DNA from: Acerihabitans sp035013185
GTDB taxonomy: Bacteria; Pseudomonadota; Gammaproteobacteria; Enterobacterales; Enterobacteriaceae
NCBI RefSeq assembly: GCF_035013185.1
Contig: NZ_JAYGJO010000022.1
Location: 35,224-99,223, forward strand
DNA: 64,000 bases
Direction: 5' to 3'
Shown here in pieces: positions 7,952 to 16,567 of this stretch. Position 1 is the stretch's first letter, and each line of letters starts with the position of its first letter. The position numbers were made by a program, and so were the translations under genes. The notes beneath the pieces were generated by a model. The model worked only from the letters and a program-made list of their open reading frames with translations. It had not been told where the DNA came from and made no database searches.

Positions 7952-8290
7952 ATGGCAAAACCTTCCACTCGCACGTACTCCCGCTATAGCCGTGATGTGG
8001 CCCGGTTGCTCGGGTTGATGATTCACAACAAGCGGATCGAACGTGAACTGACAATCGAGGAATTGGCGGAGCGCGCAGGCGTATCACGCGGCCTGGTCTA
8101 TCGTGCTGAGGAGGGCGATATGGGATGCACGATTGGAGCCGTTTTTGAGCTTGCTACCATTGTAGGTGTACCTCTTTTTACGACAGATCAATCAACAATG
8201 ACGATCCATATCGCAAACGCGGAAAAAATGCTCTCCCTTTTGCCGCACGCTATTCATCATTCGAAGCAGGTGGTGAAGGATGATTTCTAA
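7952..8290 (+). CDS. hipB: HipB-like antitoxin / XRE-family repressor
   Basis: 112-residue DNA-binding protein. Residues about 20-75 form a Cro/C1-type helix-turn-helix (LLGLMIHNKRIERELTIEELA, then RAGVSRGLVYRAEEGDMGCTI). It lies directly upstream of hipA and overlaps it by 11 bases, as antitoxin genes of this module do. HipB neutralises the HipA kinase and represses the shared promoter; palindromes suitable as operators sit at 7810-7856 and about 7903-7940. AGGAATATAGCA precedes the ATG. A degenerate copy of its first 22 codons is found at 9836. Confidence 0.8.
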   Translation: MAKPSTRTYSRYSRDVARLLGLMIHNKRIERELTIEELAERAGVSRGLVYRAEEGDMGCTIGAVFELATIVGVPLFTTDQSTMTIHIANAEKMLSLLPHAIHHSKQVVKDDF

Positions 8291-9551
8291 AAAAGTCGTC
8301 AACGAAGCCTATGTGTGGATCTGGTTACCTGGGGCAATGGAACCCGTTGTTGCTGGCCTGCTGAGCCGAGAAGGTGAGCGGTTAATCTTCAACTACGGTC
8401 GCAGTTACCTAGAGCGGAACGATGCCGTTCCGATTTCTGAGCCGGAACTGCCACTGATGCGTGGCTCCATTGCGCCCGGAGTGGGGCTGAAGCTGGCGAG
8501 TGCACTGCGCGACGCGGCACCTGACGCATGGGGGCGTCGGGTCATACTTAATCGGCTGATGGGTGCCAAAGACATGGATAGCAGTGCGCTGGATGAACTG
8601 ACGTACCTCCTCGAATCTGGTTCAGACAGAATTGGTGGTCTCGATTTTCAGACATCACCTACAGAATATGTCGCGCGTACTGCCCAGGCCGCCTCCCTTG
8701 AAGAACTGATGAAAGCAGCCGCAATGGTGGAGAACGGCGTGCCGCTGACGCCCGATCTTGATCAGGCTCTTTTTCATGGAAGTTCACTGGGTGGGGCTCG
8801 ACCAAAAGCGATCATCGAAACCCAGGACTGCAAATTTATCGCGAAGTTCTCTTCTTCGACCGATACCTACAATATTGTGAAGGCTGAATACATTGCCATG
8901 CGGCTAGCTGCTGATGTCGGCTTGTGTGTGGCGCCGGTGCACTTCTGCCATACGGCGGGCAAGGATGTTATCCTGATTGAGCGTTTCGATCGATCGAAGT
9001 CTAGCGGTGGCTGGCAGCGCCGGCTGATGATCTCGGCACTGACCCTTTTTGGCCTTGATGAGATGATGGCACGATATGCGAGCTATGAAGAACTCGCGGA
9101 CATCATCCGTCAGCGTTTCGACGAGCCGAAAGCAACGCTGCACGAGTTGTTTGGCCGCCTGGTTTTCAATATCATCTGCGGTAACACCGATGATCATGCC
9201 CGAAACCACGCTGCATTCTGGGACGGAAAAGTGCTGAAACTGACACCGGCCTATGACATCTGCCCGCAGAGCCGGACAGGTAACGAGGCAACACAAGCGA
9301 TGCTCATTATAGGTGAGAACCGAATGAGCAATCTTGCCGTTTGCCTGAGTGCAGCACCGAAGTTTCGGCTGAACGAAACCGAAGCCATTGAGATTATCAC
9401 GCATCACATCGAAACCGTGCGTGCTCGCTGGACAAGTATTTGCGATGAGGTTGCATTGAGCGAAGTGGATCGCAAGTTGTTTTGGCGGCGGATGTTCCTC
9501 AACCCATTTATTTTTGAAGGGGCACCTGAAGCCATACTGCGGCTGGCATAG
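8280..9551 (+). CDS. hipA: HipA-like serine/threonine kinase toxin
   Basis: 423-residue kinase toxin. HipA of E. coli phosphorylates glutamyl-tRNA synthetase and induces dormancy; the target here is inferred only by family. Visible elements: Gly-rich loop HGSSLGGARPKA (166-177), the following lysine in KFIAKFS (189), ERFDR (234-238), catalytic loop NTDDHARNH (302-310) and metal-binding YDICP (325-329). All key residues are present, so the enzyme looks active. The N-terminal domain (1-130) carries the usual LPDAW-like element as AAPDAWGRR. The start overlaps hipB. Both genes lie between long direct repeats. Confidence 0.88.
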   Translation: MISKKVVNEAYVWIWLPGAMEPVVAGLLSREGERLIFNYGRSYLERNDAVPISEPELPLMRGSIAPGVGLKLASALRDAAPDAWGRRVILNRLMGAKDMDSSALDELTYLLESGSDRIGGLDFQTSPTEYVARTAQAASLEELMKAAAMVENGVPLTPDLDQALFHGSSLGGARPKAIIETQDCKFIAKFSSSTDTYNIVKAEYIAMRLAADVGLCVAPVHFCHTAGKDVILIERFDRSKSSGGWQRRLMISALTLFGLDEMMARYASYEELADIIRQRFDEPKATLHELFGRLVFNIICGNTDDHARNHAAFWDGKVLKLTPAYDICPQSRTGNEATQAMLIIGENRMSNLAVCLSAAPKFRLNETEAIEIITHHIETVRARWTSICDEVALSEVDRKLFWRRMFLNPFIFEGAPEAILRLA

Positions 9552-9649
9552 GTTTGATTGGCCAACACCAAAACGTCACACCGAAGGCCGGCGTATGCCA
9601 AAGAAGAAGATGACCCTATCCTACACGACCAGTCTATCCAATGACCGGC

Positions 9650-9796
9650 TTGCCGATACTCACCATTGCCCCGGAAGCTGTCATCGAGCCTGTTTTTACG
9701 GCCCGCCACATCACGTTGTAGACACCATTGATAAAGAATTCTAGCTGCTGACCCGTACTCGTTTTTCGTCTAACTGTTCTATTAATGAGTCATTAT
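9650..9796. repeat. 147-bp direct repeat, right copy
   Basis: Near-identical to 7684-7830. It repeats the 3' end of the AlkX-like gene (including its TAG) and the left arm of the hipBA operator. The following bases, to 9822, keep a weaker form of the palindrome (GTTCTATTAATGAG against CTCATTAATGGAAC). Confidence 0.9.
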
Positions 9797-9835
9797 TAGT
9801 CATTACGCCTCATTAATGGAACAAAAACCCAATTC

Positions 9836-9905
9836 ATGACAAAACAGTCCACTGCCTCATACTCCCCTGATAACCGTGATGTAGCGCGGTTGCTCGAGGA
9901 GCATT
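9836..9905 (+). pseudogene. Truncated second hipB start
   Basis: Codons from ATG 9836 read MTKQSTASYSPDNRDVARLL, against MAKPSTRTYSRYSRDVARLL in the intact hipB, so this is a diverged copy of the hipB 5' end. After about 22 codons the similarity stops. The frame stays open to 10135 but the rest has no HTH. Together with the repeat it shows that the whole hipBA promoter-gene unit was once duplicated in tandem. Confidence 0.75.
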
Positions 9906-10419
9906 GTCTCATGGCTCGTATTGCCGATACCCACCAGCATATTAACTCGCCGTTCACCGTCATCTTCCAGGTCGCCTTCGGAACCCTATTCAAGGATATG
10001 ATAAACGCTCACTGCATAATTACGTCATACCCAAAGCGTTGCGGGCTGCAGATTTTAGCCGTCTATTTTCGGGTTTATATCCATATCCACTCTATAGATT
10101 CCGAGTGTCAAGCGTCGGTCACCACGGGTCGGTAAAATAAGTGAAGCACGTTTCACCCGCGCCCACCGGAAGTATGCGCACCATCACAGATAAGATAAAA
10201 AGCAAAAAACCGTAAATATGAAGTTAATTTCCTCAATTGTTTTTATCACTGATCGATTCTTATACTGACCTTATACCGGAGCGTTATCTTGCTTCAGATA
10301 TCAGAAAGCAGATCACCCTATTCCTTACTCATCAATAACAAGTAACGACGGTTATTGCACCAAATAATGCAATGGCGTTTTAGCCATTCGCTTCCTTAAA
10401 AAAATGAGGGAAGTTCATT
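9906..10419. other. Intergenic stretch before the GPH-GH3 operon
   Basis: No supported gene. About 9910-9935 (CTCATGGCTCG, then TTGCCGATACCCACCA) faintly resembles the repeat start at 7684, perhaps a third decayed copy. The imperfect palindrome GTGAAGCACGTTTCAC at 10141-10156 could be a sugar-regulator operator. The last 100 bases are AT-rich promoter-like sequence, ending with GAGGGAAG before the next ATG. Confidence 0.35.
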
Positions 10420-11811
10420 ATGCTTACTTATCCTGTACTCACTATAAAAGATAAAATAGGTTATGGCTTGGGCGACATGGCAAGCGCACTGGTTTGGCAA
10501 ACCGCAACCTTATTCCTGGCCTATTTCTACACGGATGTTTTCGGCTTGCCGGCGGCGGTAATGGGCACCATGTTTTTAGTGGTGCGCGCCGTGGATGCCT
10601 TTATTGATCCCTGTATCGGCGCCATTGTCGATCGGACCCAAACCCGATACGGCAAATTTCGTCCCTGGCTGCTATGGTTTGCCGTGCCGTTCGGCATCAG
10701 CTGCCTTATCACCTTTTACGTGCCGGATCTGGCGCTAACCGGGAAAATCATTTATGCCAGCGTGACTTATTGCATTCTTTGTATAGTCTATTCGGCAATT
10801 AACGTGCCTTATTGCGCTATGCCGGGAGCCTTGAGTCAGGACCCGCGCGAACGTCACTCCATACAGTCCTGGCGGTTTGCTTTATCTTTTATCGGCGGAT
10901 TGGTGGTAACGGTCATCGCTTTACCACTAGTTGACTGGTTGGGCAAAGGCGACGCCAAGCAGGGCTATTTTTACGCGATGAGTCTGATGGGTTTATTAGG
11001 CATCATCCTGTTTTTCTGTTGTTTTGCCATGACCAAGGAGCGTTATCAACCAAAACGCGAAGGTTCCGGCTCAATGCTCAGCGACCTTAAATCTCTCTGG
11101 CATAACCCACAATGGCGAATTGTATTTATCTTCAATATATTACTGTTGGTGGCGGTGGTTACCCGGGGTTCGGCAACCATTTATTACGTAAAATATGTCA
11201 TGTTAAAACCCGATTTAATATTTCCATTTATCATTAGCGGCATGATCGCGGCACTGTTTGGTGCGTTATTCTCGGAAATGTTGTTGGGTAAATTTGACCG
11301 GGTTAAATCCTATCAATGGATGATTCTTTGTTTTGTTATTTGCGGCTCTATACTTTTTTTTATTCCACCCCAAGACGTATGGTTAATATTCGCCATCAAT
11401 ATTGTTTTTAGCTTTATGCAGAATCTGACCACGCCGTTGCAATGGACCATGTTTTCCGATGTGGTGGATTATGAAGAACACAAAACCGGACGCCGCCTGG
11501 ATGGGCTGGTGTTCTCCACCGCTCTTTTCGCCATTAAATTCGGCCTGGCGATGGGCGGAGCCGTGGTGGGTTGGGTTCTGGGATTTGTCGATTATCTGCC
11601 GAATCATGCCGAACAGTCGTCATTGGTCATGACGACCATCAGCGCACTCTTCACGCTGATCCCCTCGGTACTGTTTATCCTGATGGGATTGCTGTTATTC
11701 ACCTACAAGCTCAATAGCCGCTATGTTCGCGATATTGCGGCAAAATTGGCCATCAAACACCAACAGCCGCAGCACCCAGAGGAACCAACGGGAACTATTG
11801 CTCATGTATAA
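10420..11811 (+). CDS. GPH-family glycoside:cation symporter
   Basis: 463-residue inner-membrane protein of the glycoside-pentoside-hexuronide (MelB/XylP-like) family, importing a glycoside with sodium or protons. The family start is clear (KIGYGLGDMASALVWQ), as are RAVDAFIDPCIGAIVDRT, TRYGKFRPWLLW and, in the C-terminal half, DVVDYEEHKTGRRLDGL. About twelve membrane helices. GAGGGAAG precedes the ATG by about 8 bases. The gene ends 12 bases before a GH3 glycosidase, so the pair should import and hydrolyse one beta-glycoside or xylo-oligosaccharide. Nearest E. coli relatives would be YicJ or YagG. Confidence 0.88.
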   Translation: MLTYPVLTIKDKIGYGLGDMASALVWQTATLFLAYFYTDVFGLPAAVMGTMFLVVRAVDAFIDPCIGAIVDRTQTRYGKFRPWLLWFAVPFGISCLITFYVPDLALTGKIIYASVTYCILCIVYSAINVPYCAMPGALSQDPRERHSIQSWRFALSFIGGLVVTVIALPLVDWLGKGDAKQGYFYAMSLMGLLGIILFFCCFAMTKERYQPKREGSGSMLSDLKSLWHNPQWRIVFIFNILLLVAVVTRGSATIYYVKYVMLKPDLIFPFIISGMIAALFGALFSEMLLGKFDRVKSYQWMILCFVICGSILFFIPPQDVWLIFAINIVFSFMQNLTTPLQWTMFSDVVDYEEHKTGRRLDGLVFSTALFAIKFGLAMGGAVVGWVLGFVDYLPNHAEQSSLVMTTISALFTLIPSVLFILMGLLLFTYKLNSRYVRDIAAKLAIKHQQPQHPEEPTGTIAHV

Positions 11812-11823
11812 AAGGAGACGTTT

Positions 11824-14223
11824 ATGACAGACCTCTATCACGATACCACCAAGTCGATTGACGCTCGTGTCGCTGATTTACTGGCGCGGATGACCGATGA
11901 GGAGAAATTCGCCCAAATGCATGCCTTGTGGCTAATCCTTGCTAGCGATGGTCACCATAAAGAACGGACCGATTTAAGTGATGAGTTTAGCGGAGCCAGT
12001 GCGTCGCAGGCGCTGGCGGCCCAAATACAGTTGGGCATTGGGCAAATTACTCGCCCACTGGGTTCCCAACCGGTGGACCCCGAGGAAGGGGTCCGGGCAT
12101 TAAACCGACTGCAGAAAACGCTGGTGGAGGATACCCGTCTGGGTATCCCCGCGATGTTTCATGAAGAGTGTCTGGTCGGGCTGCTCTGCCAGGGTGCCAC
12201 CCTGTTTCCCTCGGCCCTTAACTATGGTTCAACCTGGGATCCGGCCCTGATCGAGCTGGCCGCTGCGGCAATCAGAGAAGAAGCCAAAAGCATCGGCTGC
12301 CACCAGGGACTGGCCCCGGTATTGGATGTGTCGCGAGATGTCCGTTGGGGACGCACCGAAGAAACCTTCGGCGAGGATCCCTATCTGGTGGGATTGATGG
12401 CCTGCGCCTATGTGCGGGGATTACAAGGGCCCAAGCGGGATCTGCTGGCGACATTAAAACATTTTGTCGGCCACTCATTCAGCGAAGGCGGGCGCAATCA
12501 CGCGCCGGTCCATCTCGGTTTCCATGAGCTGAATGACACCTTTTTGCTGCCGTTTGAAATGGCGGTCAAACTGGCCCATGCCGGCTCGGTGATGCCTGCT
12601 TATCATGATATCGATAATCAGCCCGCCCATAGTGATAGCTATTTACTAACCGAGGTGCTGCGCCGCCAATGGGGGTTTGACGGTCTGATTGTCGCGGATT
12701 ATGGCGGGATCAGTTTATTGCATCAGCATCATAACGTCAGTACAGACGCCGCCGAATCAGCGGCGCTGGCGTTTAACGCTGGTCTGGATATCGAGCTGCC
12801 GAAAGGCGACTGCGCCGAACACCTTGCCCAAGCGGTTGACCGTGGCCTGATCACCATGACAACCATCGATACTATCGTAGCGCGCATTTTGCGGGAAAAA
12901 TTTCGCCTCGGCCTGTTCGAACATCCCTACGTCGCGGAAAACGGCATTCGATTGCAGCAGGAAGAGACTCGTCGGCTGGCACGTCAGGTCGCGCTGCAGT
13001 CCATTGTCGTATTGGAAAACCGCGGCATACTTCCCTTATCACCGGCGGCAGGGCAAAAATTAGCGGTGATCGGCCCTACCGCCGATGATCCACTGGCCTT
13101 ATTGAGCGGCTATAGTTTTCCGGTGCATTTGATCATAAGCGATATTGATGCTCAGGCCGGGCAAGTCATCACGCCGCTGCAGGCGTTGCGCGACCTGTTC
13201 GGCCAGGACAATGTCGCTTATGCCAAAGGTTGTTTCATATTGGAAAAACGCCAGGCGGGGGCCCCGGTATTTCCCGGTGACAGTGGCAACACGCTGCAGG
13301 TGTCGCCGGTATCGAAAAATCTGAGTCTGATACCTGCCGCAGTGGAATTGGCACGACAGAGCGAGGTGGCATTGGTGTTTGTCGGCGATCTCTCCGGACT
13401 GTTCCAGAGCGGTACCGTGGGCGAAGGTTCGGATACCGATAGCTTGCAGTTGCCCGGGGTACAACAACAGTTACTGGAACAGGTGGTCGCCACCGGCACC
13501 CCCACCATTGTGGTGATGACCGGTGGAAGACCCTATAACCTTAATGGACTGGAGGACAACATTGCTGGCTTCATGATGGCCTTTGCTCCCGGGCAGGAAG
13601 GCGGTTCAGCCATTGCCGATATTCTTGGTGGCAAGCAGTCCCCGTCAGGCCGAATGGTGATTTCGGCGCCTAAAAGCGCCGGCGCATCCCCCTACTATTA
13701 CAACCACAAGTTGAAAAGCGGCGGCACGCCCATTGCCTTTTCCTTTGGTTCACGCTATCCGTTCGGTTATGGTCAGAGCTGGACTCATTTTACCTATCAC
13801 GATTTTCAGCTTTGCGGATCGCCGGTGGCGATAGAACAAGGCGAAGTGGTAGCGCGAATCGTGGTGACCAACAGCGGACCGGTGTCGGGGGTTGAGGTGG
13901 TCCAGTTATACATCCGCGATATCGTGGCTTCGTTGGTGCGGCCGATCCAGGAACTCAAAGCCTTCCAGCGCATCGAACTGGAGCCGGGGGAAAGCGCCAC
14001 GCTGGTGTTTCATATTCCCACCGACATGCTTAATTTTACCGATCGCCAGGGGCGCCGGGTGGTAGAACCAGGGGAATTCGAGGTGCAAATAGGTGCCTCC
14101 AGCGCCGATATTCGGGCTAAAGGCCGAATAACCGTTGCGGGAGAATGCTATGTGCTGCCCCAGGCTTGGCGAATGGAGAGTTATTGCCAGGTGGAAACGA
14201 ATAAACAGATCATCGCTAACTAA
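11824..14223 (+). CDS. Glycoside hydrolase family 3 beta-glycosidase
   Basis: 799-residue retaining beta-glucosidase or beta-xylosidase. There is no signal peptide, so it acts in the cytoplasm on what the upstream symporter imports. Domain order: TIM-barrel-like domain (about 10-380) with RGIPA-like LGIPAMFHEE, RWGRTEETFGEDPYL (174-188), KHFVGHS (212-218) and nucleophile Asp292 in DGLIVADYGG; alpha/beta sandwich (about 400-620) with VALVFVGDLSG; C-terminal fibronectin-like domain (680-795). All three GH3 domains are present and the length is normal. Substrate preference (glucoside or xyloside) cannot be settled by eye. Confidence 0.88.
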   Translation: MTDLYHDTTKSIDARVADLLARMTDEEKFAQMHALWLILASDGHHKERTDLSDEFSGASASQALAAQIQLGIGQITRPLGSQPVDPEEGVRALNRLQKTLVEDTRLGIPAMFHEECLVGLLCQGATLFPSALNYGSTWDPALIELAAAAIREEAKSIGCHQGLAPVLDVSRDVRWGRTEETFGEDPYLVGLMACAYVRGLQGPKRDLLATLKHFVGHSFSEGGRNHAPVHLGFHELNDTFLLPFEMAVKLAHAGSVMPAYHDIDNQPAHSDSYLLTEVLRRQWGFDGLIVADYGGISLLHQHHNVSTDAAESAALAFNAGLDIELPKGDCAEHLAQAVDRGLITMTTIDTIVARILREKFRLGLFEHPYVAENGIRLQQEETRRLARQVALQSIVVLENRGILPLSPAAGQKLAVIGPTADDPLALLSGYSFPVHLIISDIDAQAGQVITPLQALRDLFGQDNVAYAKGCFILEKRQAGAPVFPGDSGNTLQVSPVSKNLSLIPAAVELARQSEVALVFVGDLSGLFQSGTVGEGSDTDSLQLPGVQQQLLEQVVATGTPTIVVMTGGRPYNLNGLEDNIAGFMMAFAPGQEGGSAIADILGGKQSPSGRMVISAPKSAGASPYYYNHKLKSGGTPIAFSFGSRYPFGYGQSWTHFTYHDFQLCGSPVAIEQGEVVARIVVTNSGPVSGVEVVQLYIRDIVASLVRPIQELKAFQRIELEPGESATLVFHIPTDMLNFTDRQGRRVVEPGEFEVQIGASSADIRAKGRITVAGECYVLPQAWRMESYCQVETNKQIIAN

Positions 14224-14233
14224 AGAATATCGA

Positions 14234-14271
14234 GGACTGACCTGGTGCCAAAATAGGTCAATCCTTGTTTC
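14234..14271 (+). terminator. Hairpin after the GH3 gene
   Basis: GGACTGACCT (14234-14243) pairs with AGGTCAATCC (14254-14263) with one mismatch, followed by TTGTTT. Likely terminator of the GPH-GH3 operon. Confidence 0.5.
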
Positions 14272-14355
14272 CTAAATTAGCATTCGTGACGCAGCTCCGG
14301 AATCGTTTAGAAGCCCTGCTACTATCTGGTTTAGGCAGATATAAATCTGCTAAGT

Positions 14356-14410
14356 GCTACCCTGATTCCCGCCTTGTGCGGGTTTTTTTTCCTGAATGTC
14401 TCAGGGTAGC
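14356..14410. terminator. Strong terminator nested in a longer inverted repeat
   Basis: CCCGC-CTTGT-GCGGG followed by eight T (14368-14390) is a classic intrinsic terminator on the plus strand. It is enclosed by a perfect 10-bp inverted repeat, GCTACCCTGA (14356-14365) and TCAGGGTAGC (14401-14410). Confidence 0.7.
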
Positions 14411-14479
14411 AATATGCAGTAAACTCCGGAATCAACACCGTCTTGATTACATCAATAATTAGCGAACATAACTGGCTGT

Positions 14480-15271
14480 TCAGCCATTCTCTACAGGCGT
14501 ATTCTCCTGACGTTGTGCATTATTTCTGGCACCATTAGCCACTACCACGGGATTCGAATCATGGCTACGACCTGACATTGGAAGATCTAAAGGGATCTTA
14601 ATATCCTTAATGGTAGAACGAACACTCACTTTTTCTATCAACATATCATTATTCATCCTCCCAGCCAGCATTAACGGCGTCTCACAGTTATTATTGGGGA
14701 GACAGGCATCAGCACCATACTTTATTAACATAGCAACTTTATTATGATCTTTCATTCTCACAGCAAAATGTAATGCCGTATCACCATTATAATTTCTCAA
14801 ATTAACATTTGGTTTATATTTAGCTAGAATCTGGTTAAAAAAATCATCATTTTTATTTTTTTTAATGAGCAACATAATAACTGTAAATCCATATTTATCT
14901 TGAACATTGGCATCCACGCCTTTATTTCTCAGATTTGATAATAATTCTGGATCTGGCTCAATTACATTATTTATGTTAAGCAAAATATGTTGATTATTTC
15001 TAGTTACAGACCGTGTAGACTGACTCTGTTTATCAAGATTCTTAGCATACCAAGAATAAACAAGGTCATCATTTATTCTTGGTTCTTTGTTTTTTATGTG
15101 TTGAACGTTTAAATTTATCTCTCGCATTATCCTTTTGGGAACGTTCTTCATGATACTATTCATATAGTATTGATTATGCACACTTTTTATAACACTGTAG
15201 TTTATTTTTGTAACATGCAAAGGACAATTGACACTTCCAAGTGAAAGATGCGTTTGCACAAGATTAGTCAT
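14480..15271 (-). CDS. Ankyrin-repeat protein, possible host-directed effector
   Basis: 263 residues. Three ankyrin repeats are visible: about 119-152 (VDANVQDKYGFTVIMLLI), 154-186 (NVNLRNYNGDTALHFAV, then NKVAMLIKYGA) and 187-215 (ADACLPNNNCETPLMLAG). The first 115 residues and the last 45 have no recognisable fold; the tail is rich in N, R, S and Q. There is no signal peptide or membrane helix. The gene is much more AT-rich than its neighbours and stands alone between two sugar operons, which suggests acquisition. Ankyrin proteins of host-associated bacteria are often injected effectors; that role is inference. GAGG precedes the ATG. Confidence 0.75.
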   Translation of the reverse strand: MTNLVQTHLSLGSVNCPLHVTKINYSVIKSVHNQYYMNSIMKNVPKRIMREINLNVQHIKNKEPRINDDLVYSWYAKNLDKQSQSTRSVTRNNQHILLNINNVIEPDPELLSNLRNKGVDANVQDKYGFTVIMLLIKKNKNDDFFNQILAKYKPNVNLRNYNGDTALHFAVRMKDHNKVAMLIKYGADACLPNNNCETPLMLAGRMNNDMLIEKVSVRSTIKDIKIPLDLPMSGRSHDSNPVVVANGARNNAQRQENTPVENG

Positions 15272-15408
15272 AAATAACCTCTATATTAAATGTTAATTAA
15301 ACGACGACGCGTAAGTACACGTTGCTCTATAGCTATATCCGAAATTAACAAGTAGTGAAATAAAAATTGTTATTCATAAGAGCCTTTGTTGATTTTTTTA
15401 AGTCAGTC

Positions 15409-15464
15409 ACGTTATGCGTTACATCAATTTCGTTACATCAATTTAAGTGACATGTATCACAGTT
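15409..15464 (+). promoter_or_regulatory. idn control region: candidate GntR/IdnR operator and CRP site
   Basis: GTGACATGTATCAC (15447-15460), flanked by AA and AG, is a near-consensus CRP site. Just upstream ACGTTATGCGTTACAT (15409-15424) is an imperfect palindrome of the GntR/IdnR operator type. The 14-bp word CGTTACATCAATTT is repeated directly (about 15417-15444). In E. coli idnD is activated by IdnR and CRP. Confidence 0.5.
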
Positions 15465-15520
15465 TTACATATCCATAGCCGCTTAACTGCATCTCACGAA
15501 ATCACAGTTGAGGAAATGAA

Positions 15521-16552
15521 ATGAACGTAGAGACCAAGTCTTGTGTGGTGACCGGGAAAAAATCCGTTGCTGTCATTTCACAATCAGTGGAATATTCTGG
15601 TAAAGGAACCTTGGTTAAAGTATCAAGAGGGGGAATTTGCGGTTCCGATCTCCATTACTATCAAGAGGGCGCGGTAGGCAATTTTAAAGTTCGGCAACCC
15701 ATGATTTTGGGACATGAAATTATTGGCCGTGTGGTAAAAAGTGATACGCCAGGATTAATGATTAACCAGAGCGTAGCCATAAATCCCAGCAAACCCTGTA
15801 AGCATTGCAAGTACTGTCTTTCCGGCGAGGAAAATCAGTGTATCAATATGCGGTTTTTTGGCAGCGCTATGTATTTTCCACATGTTGATGGCGGATTTAC
15901 GCAATTTAAAGTAGTGGATACCGAACAATGCATTCCGTTTGACAATGCCCTCGATGAGCATGTTATGGCCTTTGCTGAACCTTTAGCCGTGGCAATTCAT
16001 GCGGTAAACCAAGCTGGCGACATCAAGGGCAAAAGCGTGTTTGTCTCTGGGGTTGGTCCTATCGGTAGTTTGCTGGTAGCAGCCGCCAAGGCCTCCGGGG
16101 CACGGGAAATTATCTGCGCCGATTTAAGCGAACGCTGCCTGGATATCGCGGCCAAAATGGGTGCGAGTCAAACCCTGCATGCGGCCACTGGTGACTTCTC
16201 CGCTTACGCCGATCAAAAAGGCTATTTCGATATCTCTTTCGAAGTATCAGGTCATCCCCAATCCATCACGCGTTGCCTGGAATTAACCCGAGCCAAGGGC
16301 ACGTTGGTGCAAGTTGGCATGGGTGGCGTCATGCCTGAATTCCCCATGATGATGCTAATAGCCAAGGAGATTACGTTGTTAGGAAGTTTCCGTTTTACTA
16401 CAGAATTCAATACCGCCGTCACCTGGCTTGCTAACGGTACCGTCGACCCGCTGCCGTTGCTGTCAGGTGAATATCCGCAGAACGAACTTGAGCAAGCGCT
16501 GATCTTCGCGGCAAACAAATCGTTGGCATCAAAAGTACAATTGGTCTTTTAA
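15521..16552 (+). CDS. idnD: L-idonate 5-dehydrogenase
   Basis: 343-residue zinc-dependent medium-chain dehydrogenase that oxidises L-idonate to 5-keto-D-gluconate with NAD(P). The catalytic-zinc region is visible as GGICGSDLHYYQEG and LGHEIIGRV, and the structural-zinc cysteines as CKHCKYCLSGEENQC. The nucleotide-binding domain has SGVGPIGSLL. Length equals the E. coli enzyme (343). It is first in an idnD-idnO-idnT-idnR cluster with the same order as E. coli; idnK is absent here, so gluconate must be phosphorylated by a kinase encoded elsewhere. TTGAGGAAATGAA precedes the ATG. Confidence 0.92.
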   Translation: MNVETKSCVVTGKKSVAVISQSVEYSGKGTLVKVSRGGICGSDLHYYQEGAVGNFKVRQPMILGHEIIGRVVKSDTPGLMINQSVAINPSKPCKHCKYCLSGEENQCINMRFFGSAMYFPHVDGGFTQFKVVDTEQCIPFDNALDEHVMAFAEPLAVAIHAVNQAGDIKGKSVFVSGVGPIGSLLVAAAKASGAREIICADLSERCLDIAAKMGASQTLHAATGDFSAYADQKGYFDISFEVSGHPQSITRCLELTRAKGTLVQVGMGGVMPEFPMMMLIAKEITLLGSFRFTTEFNTAVTWLANGTVDPLPLLSGEYPQNELEQALIFAANKSLASKVQLVF

Positions 16553-16567
16553 AATTAGGAAATTATA

